Assembly (NCBI RefSeq): GCF_021556395.1
Contig: NZ_JAKGCS010000010.1
Location: forward strand, 186,001-250,000
Source of the DNA: Acuticoccus kalidii
GTDB lineage: Bacteria; Pseudomonadota; Alphaproteobacteria; Rhizobiales; Amorphaceae
DNA: 64,000 nt
Reading direction: 5' to 3'
Shown here in pieces: positions 8,809-18,333 of the stretch. The notes beneath the pieces were generated by a model. That model saw only the letters and a program-made list of their open reading frames with translations. It was not told where the DNA came from and did not search any database. Every line of letters starts with the position of its first letter. The first letter of the stretch is position 1. A program made the translations under genes and the position numbers.

Positions 8809-10047
8809 ATGGCGACGAACGAGAGTGTGATGGCAGTCCTTGCGACGGTGGCCGACCCCAATGGCGGCAACCTTGTCGAGGCGGGCCGGATCCGCTCCCT
8901 CGTCATCATGAACGGGCGGGTGGGGTTCGCGATTGCCGCGAAGGACGGCGAGCGCGAGCGGCTCGAACCGGCGCGCCGCGCCGCGGAGGCGGCCGTCAGG
9001 GCGATGGAGGGGATCGACGACGTTCTCGCCGCAATCGTCAGCGAGACGGATGCCGCCCCGGCCGAACAGGCGCCGCGCGAGGCGGAGGAGAGCGGCGGCC
9101 TCGTCGGCCGCGCGCGACGTCTCGCCGGGCGTTTGGGGGGAAAGGAAGGCCGCGGCACGGCGCCGCCCGCTGATCCCTTAGTCGTCCGCCCCGCGCAAGC
9201 CCAGTCCACGGCCCGAGGACCGCAGCCGCGTTCCGCCGCACCGGCGCCGACGGGTGCCGTTCCCGGCATCGCCCAGATTATCGCGGTCGGCTCCGGCAAA
9301 GGCGGGGTCGGCAAGTCGACCGTCACGATCAATCTCGCGGTCTCGCTCGCCGCGCGGGGCCTGCGCGTCGGTCTTCTCGATGCGGACATTTACGGGCCCT
9401 CCGTCCCGACCCTTGTCGGCGCGGGCGACCGCAAGCCGACGAGCGAAGACGGCGGTCTTCTCCCGATCGAGGCGCACGGCATCAAGGTGATGTCGATCGG
9501 CTTCCTCGTGGATCCCGACAAGGCCGTCGTCTGGCGCGGCCCGATGGCGACCGGCGCGCTCACCCAACTGATGCGGGACACGCGCTGGGGCGAGCTCGAC
9601 TGTCTCCTCATCGATATGCCGCCCGGCACAGGTGACATCCAGATCTCTCTCGCTCAACAGACGCCGCTCGCCGGTGCGGTGATCGTGACCACGCCGCAGG
9701 ATTTGTCGCTCATCGACGTGCGCAAGGCGGCGCAGATGTTCGCCGCCGTCAATGTGCCCATCCTCGGCGTCGTTGAGAATATGGCGACGTTCATCTGTCC
9801 GTGCTGCGGCACCGAAACCGCGATTTTCGGCGAAGGGGGCGGCGAGCGGGAAGCGGCTGCGCGCGGCGTTCCCTTTCTCGGCCGCATCCCGTTGACGATG
9901 GCGATCCGGGAGGCCTCCGACGCCGGCCGTCCGGTGGCGCTCGGGTCGGAGAAGGTGGCCGGCGCCTATGCCGACATCGCGGCGAACCTCCTTTCGGTGC
10001 TCGAGACCGGCGAGGCACGGCCCTTTCCCGCGATCGTCTTCGAGTAA
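8809..10047 (+). CDS. mrp: Mrp/NBP35 family Fe-S carrier ATPase
   Basis: A 412-residue P-loop protein that holds and transfers Fe-S clusters to apoproteins. It has an N-terminal MIP18-like region (about 1-90), a low-complexity linker rich in Ala/Pro/Arg, then the deviant Walker A IAVGSGKGGVGKSTV (nt about 9285), the IDMPPGTGD switch and the CPCC pair (nt about 9800) that binds the shared 4Fe-4S cluster. The C-terminus is the usual family tail. The ATG at 8809 follows GAAAGAGCG. It is divergent from the mobA-like gene. Confidence 0.96.
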   Translation: MATNESVMAVLATVADPNGGNLVEAGRIRSLVIMNGRVGFAIAAKDGERERLEPARRAAEAAVRAMEGIDDVLAAIVSETDAAPAEQAPREAEESGGLVGRARRLAGRLGGKEGRGTAPPADPLVVRPAQAQSTARGPQPRSAAPAPTGAVPGIAQIIAVGSGKGGVGKSTVTINLAVSLAARGLRVGLLDADIYGPSVPTLVGAGDRKPTSEDGGLLPIEAHGIKVMSIGFLVDPDKAVVWRGPMATGALTQLMRDTRWGELDCLLIDMPPGTGDIQISLAQQTPLAGAVIVTTPQDLSLIDVRKAAQMFAAVNVPILGVVENMATFICPCCGTETAIFGEGGGEREAAARGVPFLGRIPLTMAIREASDAGRPVALGSEKVAGAYADIAANLLSVLETGEARPFPAIVFE

Positions 10048-10059
10048 ACGGCCGCGGCG

Positions 10060-11352
10060 TCAGGCGATCATGTGCCGGCGCAAGAAGAGACTGAGGACGA
10101 GCGACAGGCTCGCCCCGACGATCATCGGCACGAGCATCGGCCAGCGCACGTCCGCCCAGATCCCCGCATCGGACAACAGGCCGACGGTGATGCTCGCGAT
10201 CGCCCCGCTGCCGATCTGAAAGGCGCCGGCGAGCCCCGACGCGGTGCCGGCGAGATGCGGCCGCACACTCACCGCACCCGCGACCGCATTCGGCAGCGCG
10301 AAACCGTTGCCGATGCCGACGATCAGCATCGGCGCAAAAAGGGACAGCGGGTGAAGATTTCCCACCCCGGCGAGCGTCAACGCGGAGGCGACGCCGACGA
10401 GGGCGATCATGTTGCCGATCACGATCATGCGGACGAGGCCGATCCGCTCCCCGAAGCGTCCGGTCACGAAGGTTCCGAACACGTAGCCGGAGAGGACGAA
10501 GATGAAATAAAGCCCGTACTCGGTCGCGCTAAGATTGAAAACGGCGCTCGAGACGAAGATCCCGCCGGCCACGAATGCGAAGAACGAAACGCATAAAAAG
10601 GCGAGCGTCGTCGCAAAAAGCCAAAAGTTCGGGAGACCGAGAAGCTCGCGCAGCTCGCCCGCCCACCGGCGGAAGGCGCCTTTGCGGGAGGTCGGAAAAT
10701 GCGTCTCCCCGAGGCGCAGCATCGCCATGATGAGGGCGAGGAGGCCGAAGGCGGTCATCACGCCGAAGATGTAGCGCCAGGAGGCGAACTCGGCGATGAG
10801 GCCGCCAAAAGCGGGCGTCACCATCGGGGCGATCGCCATGCCCATCGTGACATAGCCGATCAGGGAGGCGGAGGCGTTGGTGCCGTGCACGTCGCGAATA
10901 ATGGCGCGCGAGAGGGCGAGCCCGGCGCAGCTTCCGACCGCCTGGATGACGCGGCCGAGGATCAGAATGTCGACAGTCGGCGCGAGGATACAGATGATGC
11001 TGCCGAGCAGAAAGACGGCCATGCCGCCGAGCAGGATGGGCCGGCGGCCGTAGATGTCGCTCACCGGGCCGACCGCGAGCTGGCCGACGGCGGTCGCAGC
11101 GAGGAAAACCGACAATGTGAGCTGGATGGCGGAGGCCGAGGTGGCGAGATCGTCGCGCATCTGCGCCATCGCGGGCAGATACATGTTCATCGCCGTCGGC
11201 TGGATCATCGAGACGAGGATCAGGAGCGGAAGCGGGGCGACCGAAGGGCTCAGCACGGGTGGAATGGGCTGGTCAGGCAGCACGAGCGGCTTGGTGAGCA
11301 TTTCGCTCCGTGCGGTGTCCGCACCGCCGTCCCGTGGCGAACGCATCCGCAT
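10060..11352 (-). CDS. MFS drug efflux transporter, Bcr/CflA type
   Basis: A 430-residue, 12-segment major facilitator. The loop 2-3 motif DIYGRRPILLGG and the helix 4 stretch LGRVIQAVGSCAGLALSRAIIRD are characteristic of Bcr/CflA (DHA1) exporters of drugs such as bicyclomycin and sulfonamides. The first 40 residues precede the first membrane helix. Two starts are possible: ATG 11352 (GAGAAGG upstream) and ATG 11301 (GGAGCG upstream); I list the longer. The gene converges on mrp with 12 bases between them. The exported compound is unknown. Confidence 0.9.
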   Translation of the reverse strand: MRMRSPRDGGADTARSEMLTKPLVLPDQPIPPVLSPSVAPLPLLILVSMIQPTAMNMYLPAMAQMRDDLATSASAIQLTLSVFLAATAVGQLAVGPVSDIYGRRPILLGGMAVFLLGSIICILAPTVDILILGRVIQAVGSCAGLALSRAIIRDVHGTNASASLIGYVTMGMAIAPMVTPAFGGLIAEFASWRYIFGVMTAFGLLALIMAMLRLGETHFPTSRKGAFRRWAGELRELLGLPNFWLFATTLAFLCVSFFAFVAGGIFVSSAVFNLSATEYGLYFIFVLSGYVFGTFVTGRFGERIGLVRMIVIGNMIALVGVASALTLAGVGNLHPLSLFAPMLIVGIGNGFALPNAVAGAVSVRPHLAGTASGLAGAFQIGSGAIASITVGLLSDAGIWADVRWPMLVPMIVGASLSLVLSLFLRRHMIA

Positions 11353-11675
11353 GGCGATGCCTTCTCAACACATCTGACAGGAGGGAATGAAACGGTTCGA
11401 CACGCGCCGGCCTTCGCCCTCCATGTGCGTCACCACGCACCATTAAAAGAAGCCGCCCAAATCCATTCATTTGCATCAGGGCAATTGGATCATAAACGAA
11501 AACGACCCGCGTGCACAATCAAAAGACGCATATTTGGCGCCGTCATGTTCAACATGAGGTCGTCGAAATTGCCGCCTTATGAATTATCGGTTGCGCGCGG
11601 ACCGCTCATAGTCGATGCCTAGCGGCCAAAAAACAATGCCTTTAAGCTGCGCCGGATGGAGTGGCCGATCGCGTG
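11353..11675. other. non-coding spacer between efflux gene and moaA
   Basis: About 320 bases, A/T-richer in the middle (11440-11640), lying between the start of the efflux gene and the end of moaA, both on the minus strand. It should hold the efflux gene promoter. I see no convincing gene, RNA or repeat; a 25-codon frame from 11545 has no supporting feature. Confidence 0.5.
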
Positions 11676-12677
11676 TCAGCCGCCCGTCGTCGACATATGG
11701 CGGGAGACGGCCGGGCTCGCCTGTCGCCGCTCGATGACGAAGTCGTGCCCTTTCGGCTTGATCACCATGCCATAATCGATCGCCCGATTGAGCGCCTCGT
11801 TGCCTTCCGATTGGCGCAGCGGCTCGCGCAGGTCGACGGCATGGTCCTGGCCGAGACAGAGATAGAGCGTTCCGGTGCAGGTGAGGCGCACACGGTTGCA
11901 GCTTTCGCAGAAATTGTGCGTCAGCGGGGTGATGAAGCCGAGCCGGCCGCCGGTCTCCTCGATGCGGACATAGCGGGCAGGGCCGCCGGTCGAATCGGGC
12001 AGATCGGTGAGGGTGAGGCTCTCTTCGAGATTGCGCCGCACAGTGGAGAGCGGAAGATACTGATCGGTGCGGTCGGCTTCGATCTCACCGAGTGGCATCG
12101 TTTCGATCAAGGTCAGCTCGTGCCCGTTGGCGTGGCAGAAGCGCAGCATCGGCAGGATCTCGTGCTGGTTCGCGTCCTTGAGGGCGACCATGTTGATCTT
12201 GACCTTGAGGCCGGCTTTCTGCGCCGCCTCGATCCCCTCCATCACACGGGCAAGGTCGCCCCAGCGTGTGATCCGCTTGAAGGTGTCGGCGTCCAGCGTG
12301 TCGAGGGAGACGTTGACCCGCTTCACGCCGCAATCGGCAAGGGCCTGGGCGTATTTGCCGAGCTGCGAGCCGTTGGTGGTCAGCGTCAGCTCGTCGAGCG
12401 TTCCGGCCTCGAGGTGCCGGGACAGGCCCTCAAAGAGGCTCATCACATTGCGGCGGACGAGCGGCTCGCCCCCGGTGATCCGCAATTTGCGCACACCACG
12501 GTCGACGAAAGCGGAGGCGACACGGTCGAGCTCTTCGAGGGTGAGGAGGTCACGCTTGGGAAGGAACGACATGTGTTCGGCCATGCAGTACACACAGCGA
12601 AAGTCGCATCGGTCGGTGACCGAGATCCTGAGATAACGGATCGTGCGGCCGAACGTGTCCTGCAGCGGTGCGGTCAT
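11676..12677 (-). CDS. moaA: GTP 3',8-cyclase MoaA
   Basis: A 333-residue radical SAM enzyme for the first step of molybdopterin synthesis. The N-terminal cluster motif is CDFRCVYC (Cys24, Cys28, Cys31), the SAM-site TGGEPLVR follows, and the second cluster region is [22 protein letters not shown]. The protein ends in the catalytic Gly-Gly tail (STTGG). A longer frame starts at 12734, but the ATG at 12677 gives the usual N-terminus just before [18 protein letters not shown]. The neighbouring gene at 12763 is divergent. Confidence 0.97.
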   Translation of the reverse strand: MTAPLQDTFGRTIRYLRISVTDRCDFRCVYCMAEHMSFLPKRDLLTLEELDRVASAFVDRGVRKLRITGGEPLVRRNVMSLFEGLSRHLEAGTLDELTLTTNGSQLGKYAQALADCGVKRVNVSLDTLDADTFKRITRWGDLARVMEGIEAAQKAGLKVKINMVALKDANQHEILPMLRFCHANGHELTLIETMPLGEIEADRTDQYLPLSTVRRNLEESLTLTDLPDSTGGPARYVRIEETGGRLGFITPLTHNFCESCNRVRLTCTGTLYLCLGQDHAVDLREPLRQSEGNEALNRAIDYGMVIKPKGHDFVIERRQASPAVSRHMSTTGG

Positions 12678-12762
12678 ATTGCTCTCGTTGCTCGCTCTGC
12701 CGTTGATATAAGGAAGGCCACCGCCAGTTTGCATCCCGTCGTTTTAAGGTTAGGCCATCACA

Positions 12763-13152
12763 ATGCAAAGCCTTCCCCCATGGCCCACCGAGCTGCGCGT
12801 CAACGCCGCCCGCACCGAACTCACGGTGCGCTACGACGAAGGCGAGGCCCAGACGCTGACGGCCGAATTCCTGAGAGTGCAAACGCCGTCGGCCGAACGC
12901 AAGGGGCACGGCGCGCGCAATGTGATCGGCGGCAAGCAGGGCGTCACCATCGAGGATGTGCGGCCGGTCGGTCGCTATGCGGTGCGCATCGTCTTCAGCG
13001 ATGGACACGATAGCGGGCTCTACACGTTCGACTATCTGCGCGAACTCGGCGAGGGGCGCGACACCCTCTGGCAAACCTATCTCGGCGAACTCGAGGCGCA
13101 CGGCCTCGACCGGGAGCGGCCCGGCACGGCCTCGGTGAGCCCCAGCTCCTAA
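12763..13152 (+). CDS. DUF971 (gamma-butyrobetaine hydroxylase N-terminal-like) protein
   Basis: A 129-residue protein that consists of one DUF971 / GBBH-like N-terminal domain: the opening PTELRVNAARTELTVRYDEG, the middle GVTIEDVRPVGRYAVRIVFSDGHDSGLYTFDYLREL and a short tail. In eukaryotic gamma-butyrobetaine hydroxylase this domain binds zinc; the free-standing bacterial version is often found near Fe-S and Mo-cofactor genes, as here next to moaA and mrp, but its function is not established. A 9-bp hairpin follows. Confidence 0.85.
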   Translation: MQSLPPWPTELRVNAARTELTVRYDEGEAQTLTAEFLRVQTPSAERKGHGARNVIGGKQGVTIEDVRPVGRYAVRIVFSDGHDSGLYTFDYLRELGEGRDTLWQTYLGELEAHGLDRERPGTASVSPSS

Positions 13153-13156
13153 AGCC

Positions 13157-13181
13157 GGCGCGCCCGCCATCGGGGCGCGCC
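13157..13181. terminator. hairpin between DUF971 gene and RTX gene
   Basis: A 9-bp G/C-only inverted repeat (GGCGCGCCC at 13157 and GGGCGCGCC at 13173) with a 7-base loop lies between two convergent genes. There is no U-run, so termination is likely but not certain. Confidence 0.5.
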
Positions 13182-13198
13182 GCACGCCGGCATGGCGC

Positions 13199-14752
13199 CT
13201 AGAACAGGAAATCAGCGTCGCGCAGATCTTGCAGCTCGATATCGACCAGCAGGAGGCTGTTGCCGCCGGCCTTGATCAACAATCCGTCATCCTCCGCGCT
13301 CGAGGCGAGGCGGATGTCGCGGAGGGAGTTGAGAGACCCGACGCCCGTGAGATCGATCCGATCGCCGCGCGAGAAGTCCAGAATTGTGTCATGACCGACC
13401 CGGAACACGAAGACATCGGGGCCGCGTCCGCCGAACATCACATCGTTGCCGGGGCCGCCATCCAGGATATCGCGGCCAGCTCCGCCGATAAGGCGATCGT
13501 CACCGGGGCCGCCGAAAAGACGGTCGTTCCCCGCGCCGCCGCTCAAGCGGTCGTTGCCGTTGTTGCCAGAAAGAATGTCGTTGCCGGGCCCGCCGACCAG
13601 GATATCGCGCCCGTTGCCGCCGACGAGCCGATCGTCGCCGCTGCCGCCGATCAAGCGGTCGTTGCCGTTTCCGCCGAAGAGGCGATCGTCTCCAGCGTCG
13701 CCCGCGAGACGGTCGTGGCCGTTGTGTCCGAAGAGAATGTCGTCACCCGGCCCGCCAGAGAGATTGTCGTTGCCGGGCCCCCCCATGAGGCGGTCATTGC
13801 CGGGGCCACCGAGGAGGGTGTCGTCGCCGGCGAAGCCGAACAGGCGATCGTTCCCTCGATAGCCTTCGATCCGATCATCGAAACGGGTGCCGCGCAGGAC
13901 GTTGTCGCTCTCGTCGCCGGCGATCACATCCTCGCCGCCCGCGCCCGAGGCCGGTACGAGGCCGACATCGATCCGGTAGGGGGCTGGCGCGAAATCGATT
14001 TCCGTTTCGCCGAAGGCGCCGATCATGAACGTGCCGGTGACCTTGATGTAGCCGGTGCCGTCGGTGACGGGGCCTTCGAGGGTCAGTTCCGCGGGAAAGA
14101 GCTCATCGCGCGGGGAAACGCGCACGCCGTTGGTGATCGCCTTTGGAATGTAGGCATCGCCGATGCTGAGCGAGACAATTCCCAAGGCCTCGAAGAACAC
14201 GTCCTTGACGCTGGAGTTTACCGCTTCGATGCGCCGCTCAAGATCCGCGATCTTGGCATACGCGGCCTGCTGGGTCGGGTTGCCCTGATAGAAATTCAGA
14301 AGATCGGCGTAGATTCCGTATTCCTCGATGGTGCCGTTGCCGAGGCCGCCCACGAGGTGCGGGGCGAAGAGATCGGCAAGATTGCCGATGACCGCCGGGT
14401 CGGGGCCCACCGAATAGCTCGTCTCGATGGTATGGGAGCCGAGAGCGCCGTCCGTCGTCACCGAGACGTTGATCGAATAAAACGGATTGCCATTCAGATA
14501 GTTCGCCCATCCGCCGTGGACGATCGAGGCGGTCAGATAGACCGTGGAAAAGGCGCTGTCCTTGAGCTCGACCGAGAACCAGTCGACGGGATCGCCGCCG
14601 AGTTCGTCCTGTCCGTCGACCGTACCGACGATTTCCATATGATGAAGCGCGTTCGCCGGGGCGGAGAACACGGCCAGGAATTCGGCCTCGCTGCGCGAGT
14701 CGTTCGGATAAACGTCGGTGAATATAATGTTCGGCGAAACTGCCATGGCCAT
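13199..14752 (-). CDS. RTX calcium-binding protein, probable type I secretion substrate
   Basis: A 517-residue acidic protein without a signal peptide. Residues about 1-265 form a region I do not recognise, beginning AMAVSPNIIFTDVYPNDSRSEAEF, which looks beta-rich. Residues about 270-440 hold some 17 glycine/aspartate nonapeptides of the GGxGxDxLx type that bind Ca2+ as a beta-roll after export. The protein ends RDADFLF, a common RTX C-terminal secretion signal. The frame is open to 14935, but ATG 14752 follows AAGAGG and is the best start. No ABC/membrane-fusion exporter lies nearby, so the secretion machinery must be elsewhere. Confidence 0.88.
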   Translation of the reverse strand: MAMAVSPNIIFTDVYPNDSRSEAEFLAVFSAPANALHHMEIVGTVDGQDELGGDPVDWFSVELKDSAFSTVYLTASIVHGGWANYLNGNPFYSINVSVTTDGALGSHTIETSYSVGPDPAVIGNLADLFAPHLVGGLGNGTIEEYGIYADLLNFYQGNPTQQAAYAKIADLERRIEAVNSSVKDVFFEALGIVSLSIGDAYIPKAITNGVRVSPRDELFPAELTLEGPVTDGTGYIKVTGTFMIGAFGETEIDFAPAPYRIDVGLVPASGAGGEDVIAGDESDNVLRGTRFDDRIEGYRGNDRLFGFAGDDTLLGGPGNDRLMGGPGNDNLSGGPGDDILFGHNGHDRLAGDAGDDRLFGGNGNDRLIGGSGDDRLVGGNGRDILVGGPGNDILSGNNGNDRLSGGAGNDRLFGGPGDDRLIGGAGRDILDGGPGNDVMFGGRGPDVFVFRVGHDTILDFSRGDRIDLTGVGSLNSLRDIRLASSAEDDGLLIKAGGNSLLLVDIELQDLRDADFLF

Positions 14753-15244
14753 CAAACCTCTTGAAAAGCGGGATCGACGTCCATCGTCCATCGCGCATCG
14801 ACGCTCATGCAGGGCATCTGATCTATGAGAAGGCTGATTGATGCCACGAGCATGACAGTTCATCAGCTCCGGGCGGTGAGCCAGCAACCCTAATTTGTCT
14901 CGACCCGTAGCAACGGCCCGCGACCGGGACGCCATGTGACGAAATGCTACGCGCGCCGTGGCGTTTTCCTGGCAAACCGCGCTTGCATCGTGGCAGCGGC
15001 CGTTGGTCGCACAGGGGAGCCGTCAGGGTGATTCCGGCGGGAGAGGGGGCGACTTCGCCGAACCAGCGCCAACTATTCACAGGGACCGGCGCAAATCGGT
15101 TCGAGATCGCCGCGCCCCCTTGACGTTCGCCTCTCGGCCTGCCAAATACGCGACCTCACACGGACCGCCGCGACAGTGTGATCCGCAAGTAATTGAGTTA
15201 TTTGCAGATCGAGCCGCACGACGGCAACCAAGCGGACCGGTTCT
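14753..15244. other. non-coding region before RTX gene and tRNA-Gln
   Basis: About 490 bases between the RTX gene start and tRNA-Gln. It should hold the promoter of the RTX gene (minus strand) and of the tRNA (plus strand). Several frames are open through it but none shows a recognisable protein or good start site. I see no repeat or RNA. Confidence 0.45.
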
Positions 15245-15319
15245 TGGGGGATAGTTTAACGGTAGAACAGCGGACTCTGACTCCGTTAGTCGAGGTTCGA
15301 ATCCTCGTCCCCCAGCCAA
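15245..15319 (+). tRNA. tRNA-Gln(CTG)
   Basis: A full cloverleaf can be read: 7-bp acceptor stem TGGGGGA / TCCCCCA, D-arm with GGTAGA, anticodon stem GCGGA / TCCGT around the loop CTCTGAC with anticodon CTG, and T-arm CGAGG-TTCGAAT-CCTCG. The 3' CCA (15317-15319) is encoded. It decodes CAG. It lies close to the LuxR gene, which is convergent. Confidence 0.97.
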
Positions 15320-15397
15320 GCCGTCACCACAAAAGCCACCATCTCCACGCAAGCGCGCTCCGGCATTCTCGTCGCGTGTTCCTGCCGTGCGTGCAGC

Positions 15398-16507
15398 CTA
15401 ACAGTGGCAGCGCCGGATAATCTCCGAGACCGCCTCCGCCTGGCGCGAGACGCCGAGTTTTTCCCGGATCCGCTTCATATGCGCTCGCACGGTGTGCTCC
15501 GAGAGGCCGTTCGCGTCGGCGTGTTCGCGCAGGCTCCTCCCGGCGATGAGGGCGTGGGCGAGGCGCGCCTCGGCCGGCGTGAAGTCGCCGGCGGCGCGCA
15601 CGATGTCGAGCGCCGGAAGCCGCCAATCTCCCGCCACCGAAAGCGAGAGGATGCCGAACCGCGGATAGCCTTCGCGCGGGGGCGCGAGATAGGCCGTCGC
15701 GCAAAGCGGACGACCGCCGGACGGGCGCGGTAACGGGATACTCGCCGGCGTCTCGAACGCCGCGCCCGCCGCCAGCAATAAAACGTCGACGATGATGCGG
15801 GACAAAAGCGGGCGCGCCGCGGGGTGCGTTGCGACGGGCACCTTGTTGTGGAGCGTGATCCCGTCGGCGTCCTCGACGAGGCGGCGAGCGGCGGCGTTCA
15901 TGTGCTGGACCTGTCCGGTCCGGTCGAAGACGATCAGTCCGTCGGGCAATCCGTCGAGCGCGGCGACGATGCCATCCGACGCGATCGCCGTCGCCGGGAC
16001 CTGCCGTCCGATCTGGTCGGCCCGCGCGAGGTGGCCCGCGATCGCGGTCGCGCGCCGCCGCTCCTGCGGTGAAAACATCCCGTATCGCGCGCTCCGGTGG
16101 AAGACGGGCGCGAAGGGACCGCCGCCGATGTCCGTCCGCACCATCAGCATGTTCCAGCATTCGGGATGGTGCCTGTAGTATTCGTTGTGGACCGGACAGC
16201 GCGCGATCTCCTCGGCGCTCATGAGGTCTTGCGTCGACATCGGGCCGGACCGGGCGGAGGCGAGCGCCCGGCCGATCCGCACGTCCTTGTCGGCATAATG
16301 CTCCGCGTAGTCGATCACGCCTTGCGGGTCGAACGGATAGGAATCCTGCCGAACCGTCCCGTCGGGTCCGATCGACAGCAGCGTGATGCGCTCGCAATCC
16401 ATCGCCCGCGTCAGCGCCTTCATCGCCGCCTCGCGCGAAGACGAGCCGGCGACGGAACCGTATATTGCCGCAATCAAATTCTGGGCGGCGTCGGACTCGG
16501 ATTCCAT
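15398..16507 (-). CDS. LuxR family transcriptional regulator
   Basis: A 369-residue regulator. The C-terminal 60 residues are a LuxR/GerE helix-turn-helix (FTPAEARLAHALIAGRSL, then LSEHTVRAHMKRIREKLGVSRQ). The N-terminal 300 residues include a PAS-like stretch (GLIVFDRTGQVQHMNAAARRLVED) and no autoinducer-binding domain that I recognise. The frame also opens at a TTG (16528), but ATG 16507 behind CGGAGCG is preferred. It is transcribed away from the TRAP operon, whose first gene starts 260 bases away, so control of that operon is a reasonable inference. Confidence 0.88.
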   Translation of the reverse strand: MESESDAAQNLIAAIYGSVAGSSSREAAMKALTRAMDCERITLLSIGPDGTVRQDSYPFDPQGVIDYAEHYADKDVRIGRALASARSGPMSTQDLMSAEEIARCPVHNEYYRHHPECWNMLMVRTDIGGGPFAPVFHRSARYGMFSPQERRRATAIAGHLARADQIGRQVPATAIASDGIVAALDGLPDGLIVFDRTGQVQHMNAAARRLVEDADGITLHNKVPVATHPAARPLLSRIIVDVLLLAAGAAFETPASIPLPRPSGGRPLCATAYLAPPREGYPRFGILSLSVAGDWRLPALDIVRAAGDFTPAEARLAHALIAGRSLREHADANGLSEHTVRAHMKRIREKLGVSRQAEAVSEIIRRCHC

Positions 16508-16767
16508 GAAGCAAGACGCTCCGAACAATATATTTAAGCAAAAAACATAGATCTTAAATTGAAAGGCAAAGATTACGAGTTGTTGGAAGAAGAGGCAATC
16601 CTTTCGTCACCGAATGCCTGTCCGTTGAGCATGGTGGGTGTGTCCGGTGCGCGCCGTCTGCGGTCTCGGCGCCTGCGCGCGTGGTCTGTGCATCAGCGCT
16701 GGCGGATGGCATGCGCCTTGCTGCTCGGAGGCAACATCAGATCGCCTTTCGAGCTGGAGATACAACG

Positions 16768-17763
16768 TTGAACTCCCGGACTCTTTTTGCAGCCGCATCG
16801 CTCATGATGCTGAGCGGCGGGTTGGCCCACGCCCAAGATTACACGCTTAAATTCGCCCACATCCTGACGACCGATCAGCCCGCCCATATGGCGGCCGAGC
16901 GCTTTGCCGAATTGGTCGCGGAGAAGACCGACGGCCGCGTCGCCGTCAACATCTTCCCGGCCGGTGAACTCGGCAACGACACCGAGATCGTCGAGCAGAT
17001 CCAGGTCGGGGCGGTTGATATCGGCATTCCGCCCACCGCCAAGCTCGGCCAGTTCGAGCCGCGGATGCAGCTGTTCGACCTGCCGTTCATCTTCCCGTCG
17101 CCCGCCGCCGCCTACGCCGTGCTCGACGGGCCGATCGGCGACGAGCTCCTCGGAACGCTCGACCAGCAGGGGATGCACGGGCTCGGCTATTGGGAAAGCG
17201 GTTTCAAGCAGCTCACCAACAATGTCCGCCCGATCCGCACGCCGGAGGATCTCGCTGGCATCAAGGTGCGCACGATGTCGAGCCCGCTGATCGTCCAGCA
17301 GTACGAGACCTGGGGCGCGAACCCGATTCCGATCGCCTTTTCCGAGGTCTATAACGCGCTGCAACAGGGTGTCGCCGAAGGCCAGGAAAACGCCTTCGTC
17401 TCCATCGACAAGATGAAGTTCTACGAGGTCCAGAAGTACCTCACCGTCTCCAACCACGCCTATCTCGGCTACGCCTTCGTCATGAACAAGGCGAAGTGGG
17501 ACGCGATGCCCGAAGAGCTGCAGAGCGCCGTGCAGGCGGCGTTCGAGGAGGCGCGCGATTATGAGCGCGAGCTCAACGCCTCGCTCGACGACGAGCTGAA
17601 GGGCAAAATGGGCGAGGTGGGGCTCGAGGTTTACGAGCTGTCGCCTGAGGATCTCACCGCCTTCGTCGAGGCGTCCAAAGCGGTTCATGCCGACTATGCC
17701 GCCGATATCGGCCAGGACCTTCTCGATCGCACCTACAAGGCGACCGAAGACGCGATGAAATGA
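16768..17763 (+). CDS. dctP: TRAP transporter solute-binding protein DctP
   Basis: A 331-residue periplasmic binding protein. The start is TTG at 16768: the ribosome site GGAG lies 8 bases upstream, and the frame then gives a clean signal peptide (NSRTLFAAASLMMLSGGLAHAQ) cleaved before DYTLKFAHIL. Longer ATG/GTG frames from 16681 would bury the signal. The carboxylate-binding Arg is in the family segment GIKVRTMSSP, so the ligand should carry a carboxyl group. It heads an operon with the two TRAP membrane subunits and an amidohydrolase. Confidence 0.93.
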   Translation: MNSRTLFAAASLMMLSGGLAHAQDYTLKFAHILTTDQPAHMAAERFAELVAEKTDGRVAVNIFPAGELGNDTEIVEQIQVGAVDIGIPPTAKLGQFEPRMQLFDLPFIFPSPAAAYAVLDGPIGDELLGTLDQQGMHGLGYWESGFKQLTNNVRPIRTPEDLAGIKVRTMSSPLIVQQYETWGANPIPIAFSEVYNALQQGVAEGQENAFVSIDKMKFYEVQKYLTVSNHAYLGYAFVMNKAKWDAMPEELQSAVQAAFEEARDYERELNASLDDELKGKMGEVGLEVYELSPEDLTAFVEASKAVHADYAADIGQDLLDRTYKATEDAMK

Positions 17764-17805
17764 TGGGGCCGGGGCCGGGCGCGCGCCTGGCCCCACCGTC
17801 CGACG

Positions 17806-18333
17806 ATGCAGATTTTTCTCGATAATTTCGACCGCTGGATGAGCCGCGTTGAGGCCACCATCATGGTGGCGGCGATGGCGACCGTGGTGGTCGTGATCAT
17901 GGTGCAGGTGGTTCTGCGCTATGTGTTCAACGATTCGCTGTCGTGGGCGGAGGAGCTCGTCCGCTACACGATCGTCTGGATGAGCTTTCTCGGCGCCGGC
18001 ATGGGGATCGCGCGGGGCGCGCACATCGTCATGGGCCTCCTCGTCGGGATCCTGCCGGCGTCCATGTCGATCTGGGCGATCCGGCTCGGCCATGTCGGGG
18101 CGATGGTCTTCGCCGTTTTCCTCCTCGTCGCGGGGACCGAGCATGTCCTCACCGTGAAGGGGTTCGGCCAGGTCTCATCGGCGATGCGGATGCCGATGTG
18201 GATCGTCTATCTCTGCCTGCCGCTCGGTGCGCTCGTCTTCCTCATGCGTCTCGTGGAAGCGATGCTGCGCACGTTCCTGCCGGTCGAGGAAAGCCCCGTC
18301 CATGACGAGGTGCTGTGGACGGGTGGGACATGA
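17806..18333 (+). CDS. dctQ: TRAP transporter small permease DctQ
   Basis: A 175-residue inner-membrane protein with four hydrophobic segments and the DctQ segment SWAEELVRYTIVWMSFLGAGMGIARGAHI. It forms the membrane complex with DctM. It overlaps the next gene by 4 bases. Confidence 0.93.
   Translation: MQIFLDNFDRWMSRVEATIMVAAMATVVVVIMVQVVLRYVFNDSLSWAEELVRYTIVWMSFLGAGMGIARGAHIVMGLLVGILPASMSIWAIRLGHVGAMVFAVFLLVAGTEHVLTVKGFGQVSSAMRMPMWIVYLCLPLGALVFLMRLVEAMLRTFLPVEESPVHDEVLWTGGT

Noticed and set aside
13229-14764. A 511-codon plus-strand open frame opposite the RTX gene
   Set aside because: It is a shadow of the Gly/Asp repeats (low-complexity Ala/Val/Ile strings). The minus-strand frame has the RTX nonapeptides, a ribosome site and a C-terminal secretion signal.
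15245-15319. tRNA-Gln as an integration site for a genomic island containing the RTX genes
   Set aside because: No integrase, no direct repeat of the tRNA 3' end and no mobility gene were found in the window.
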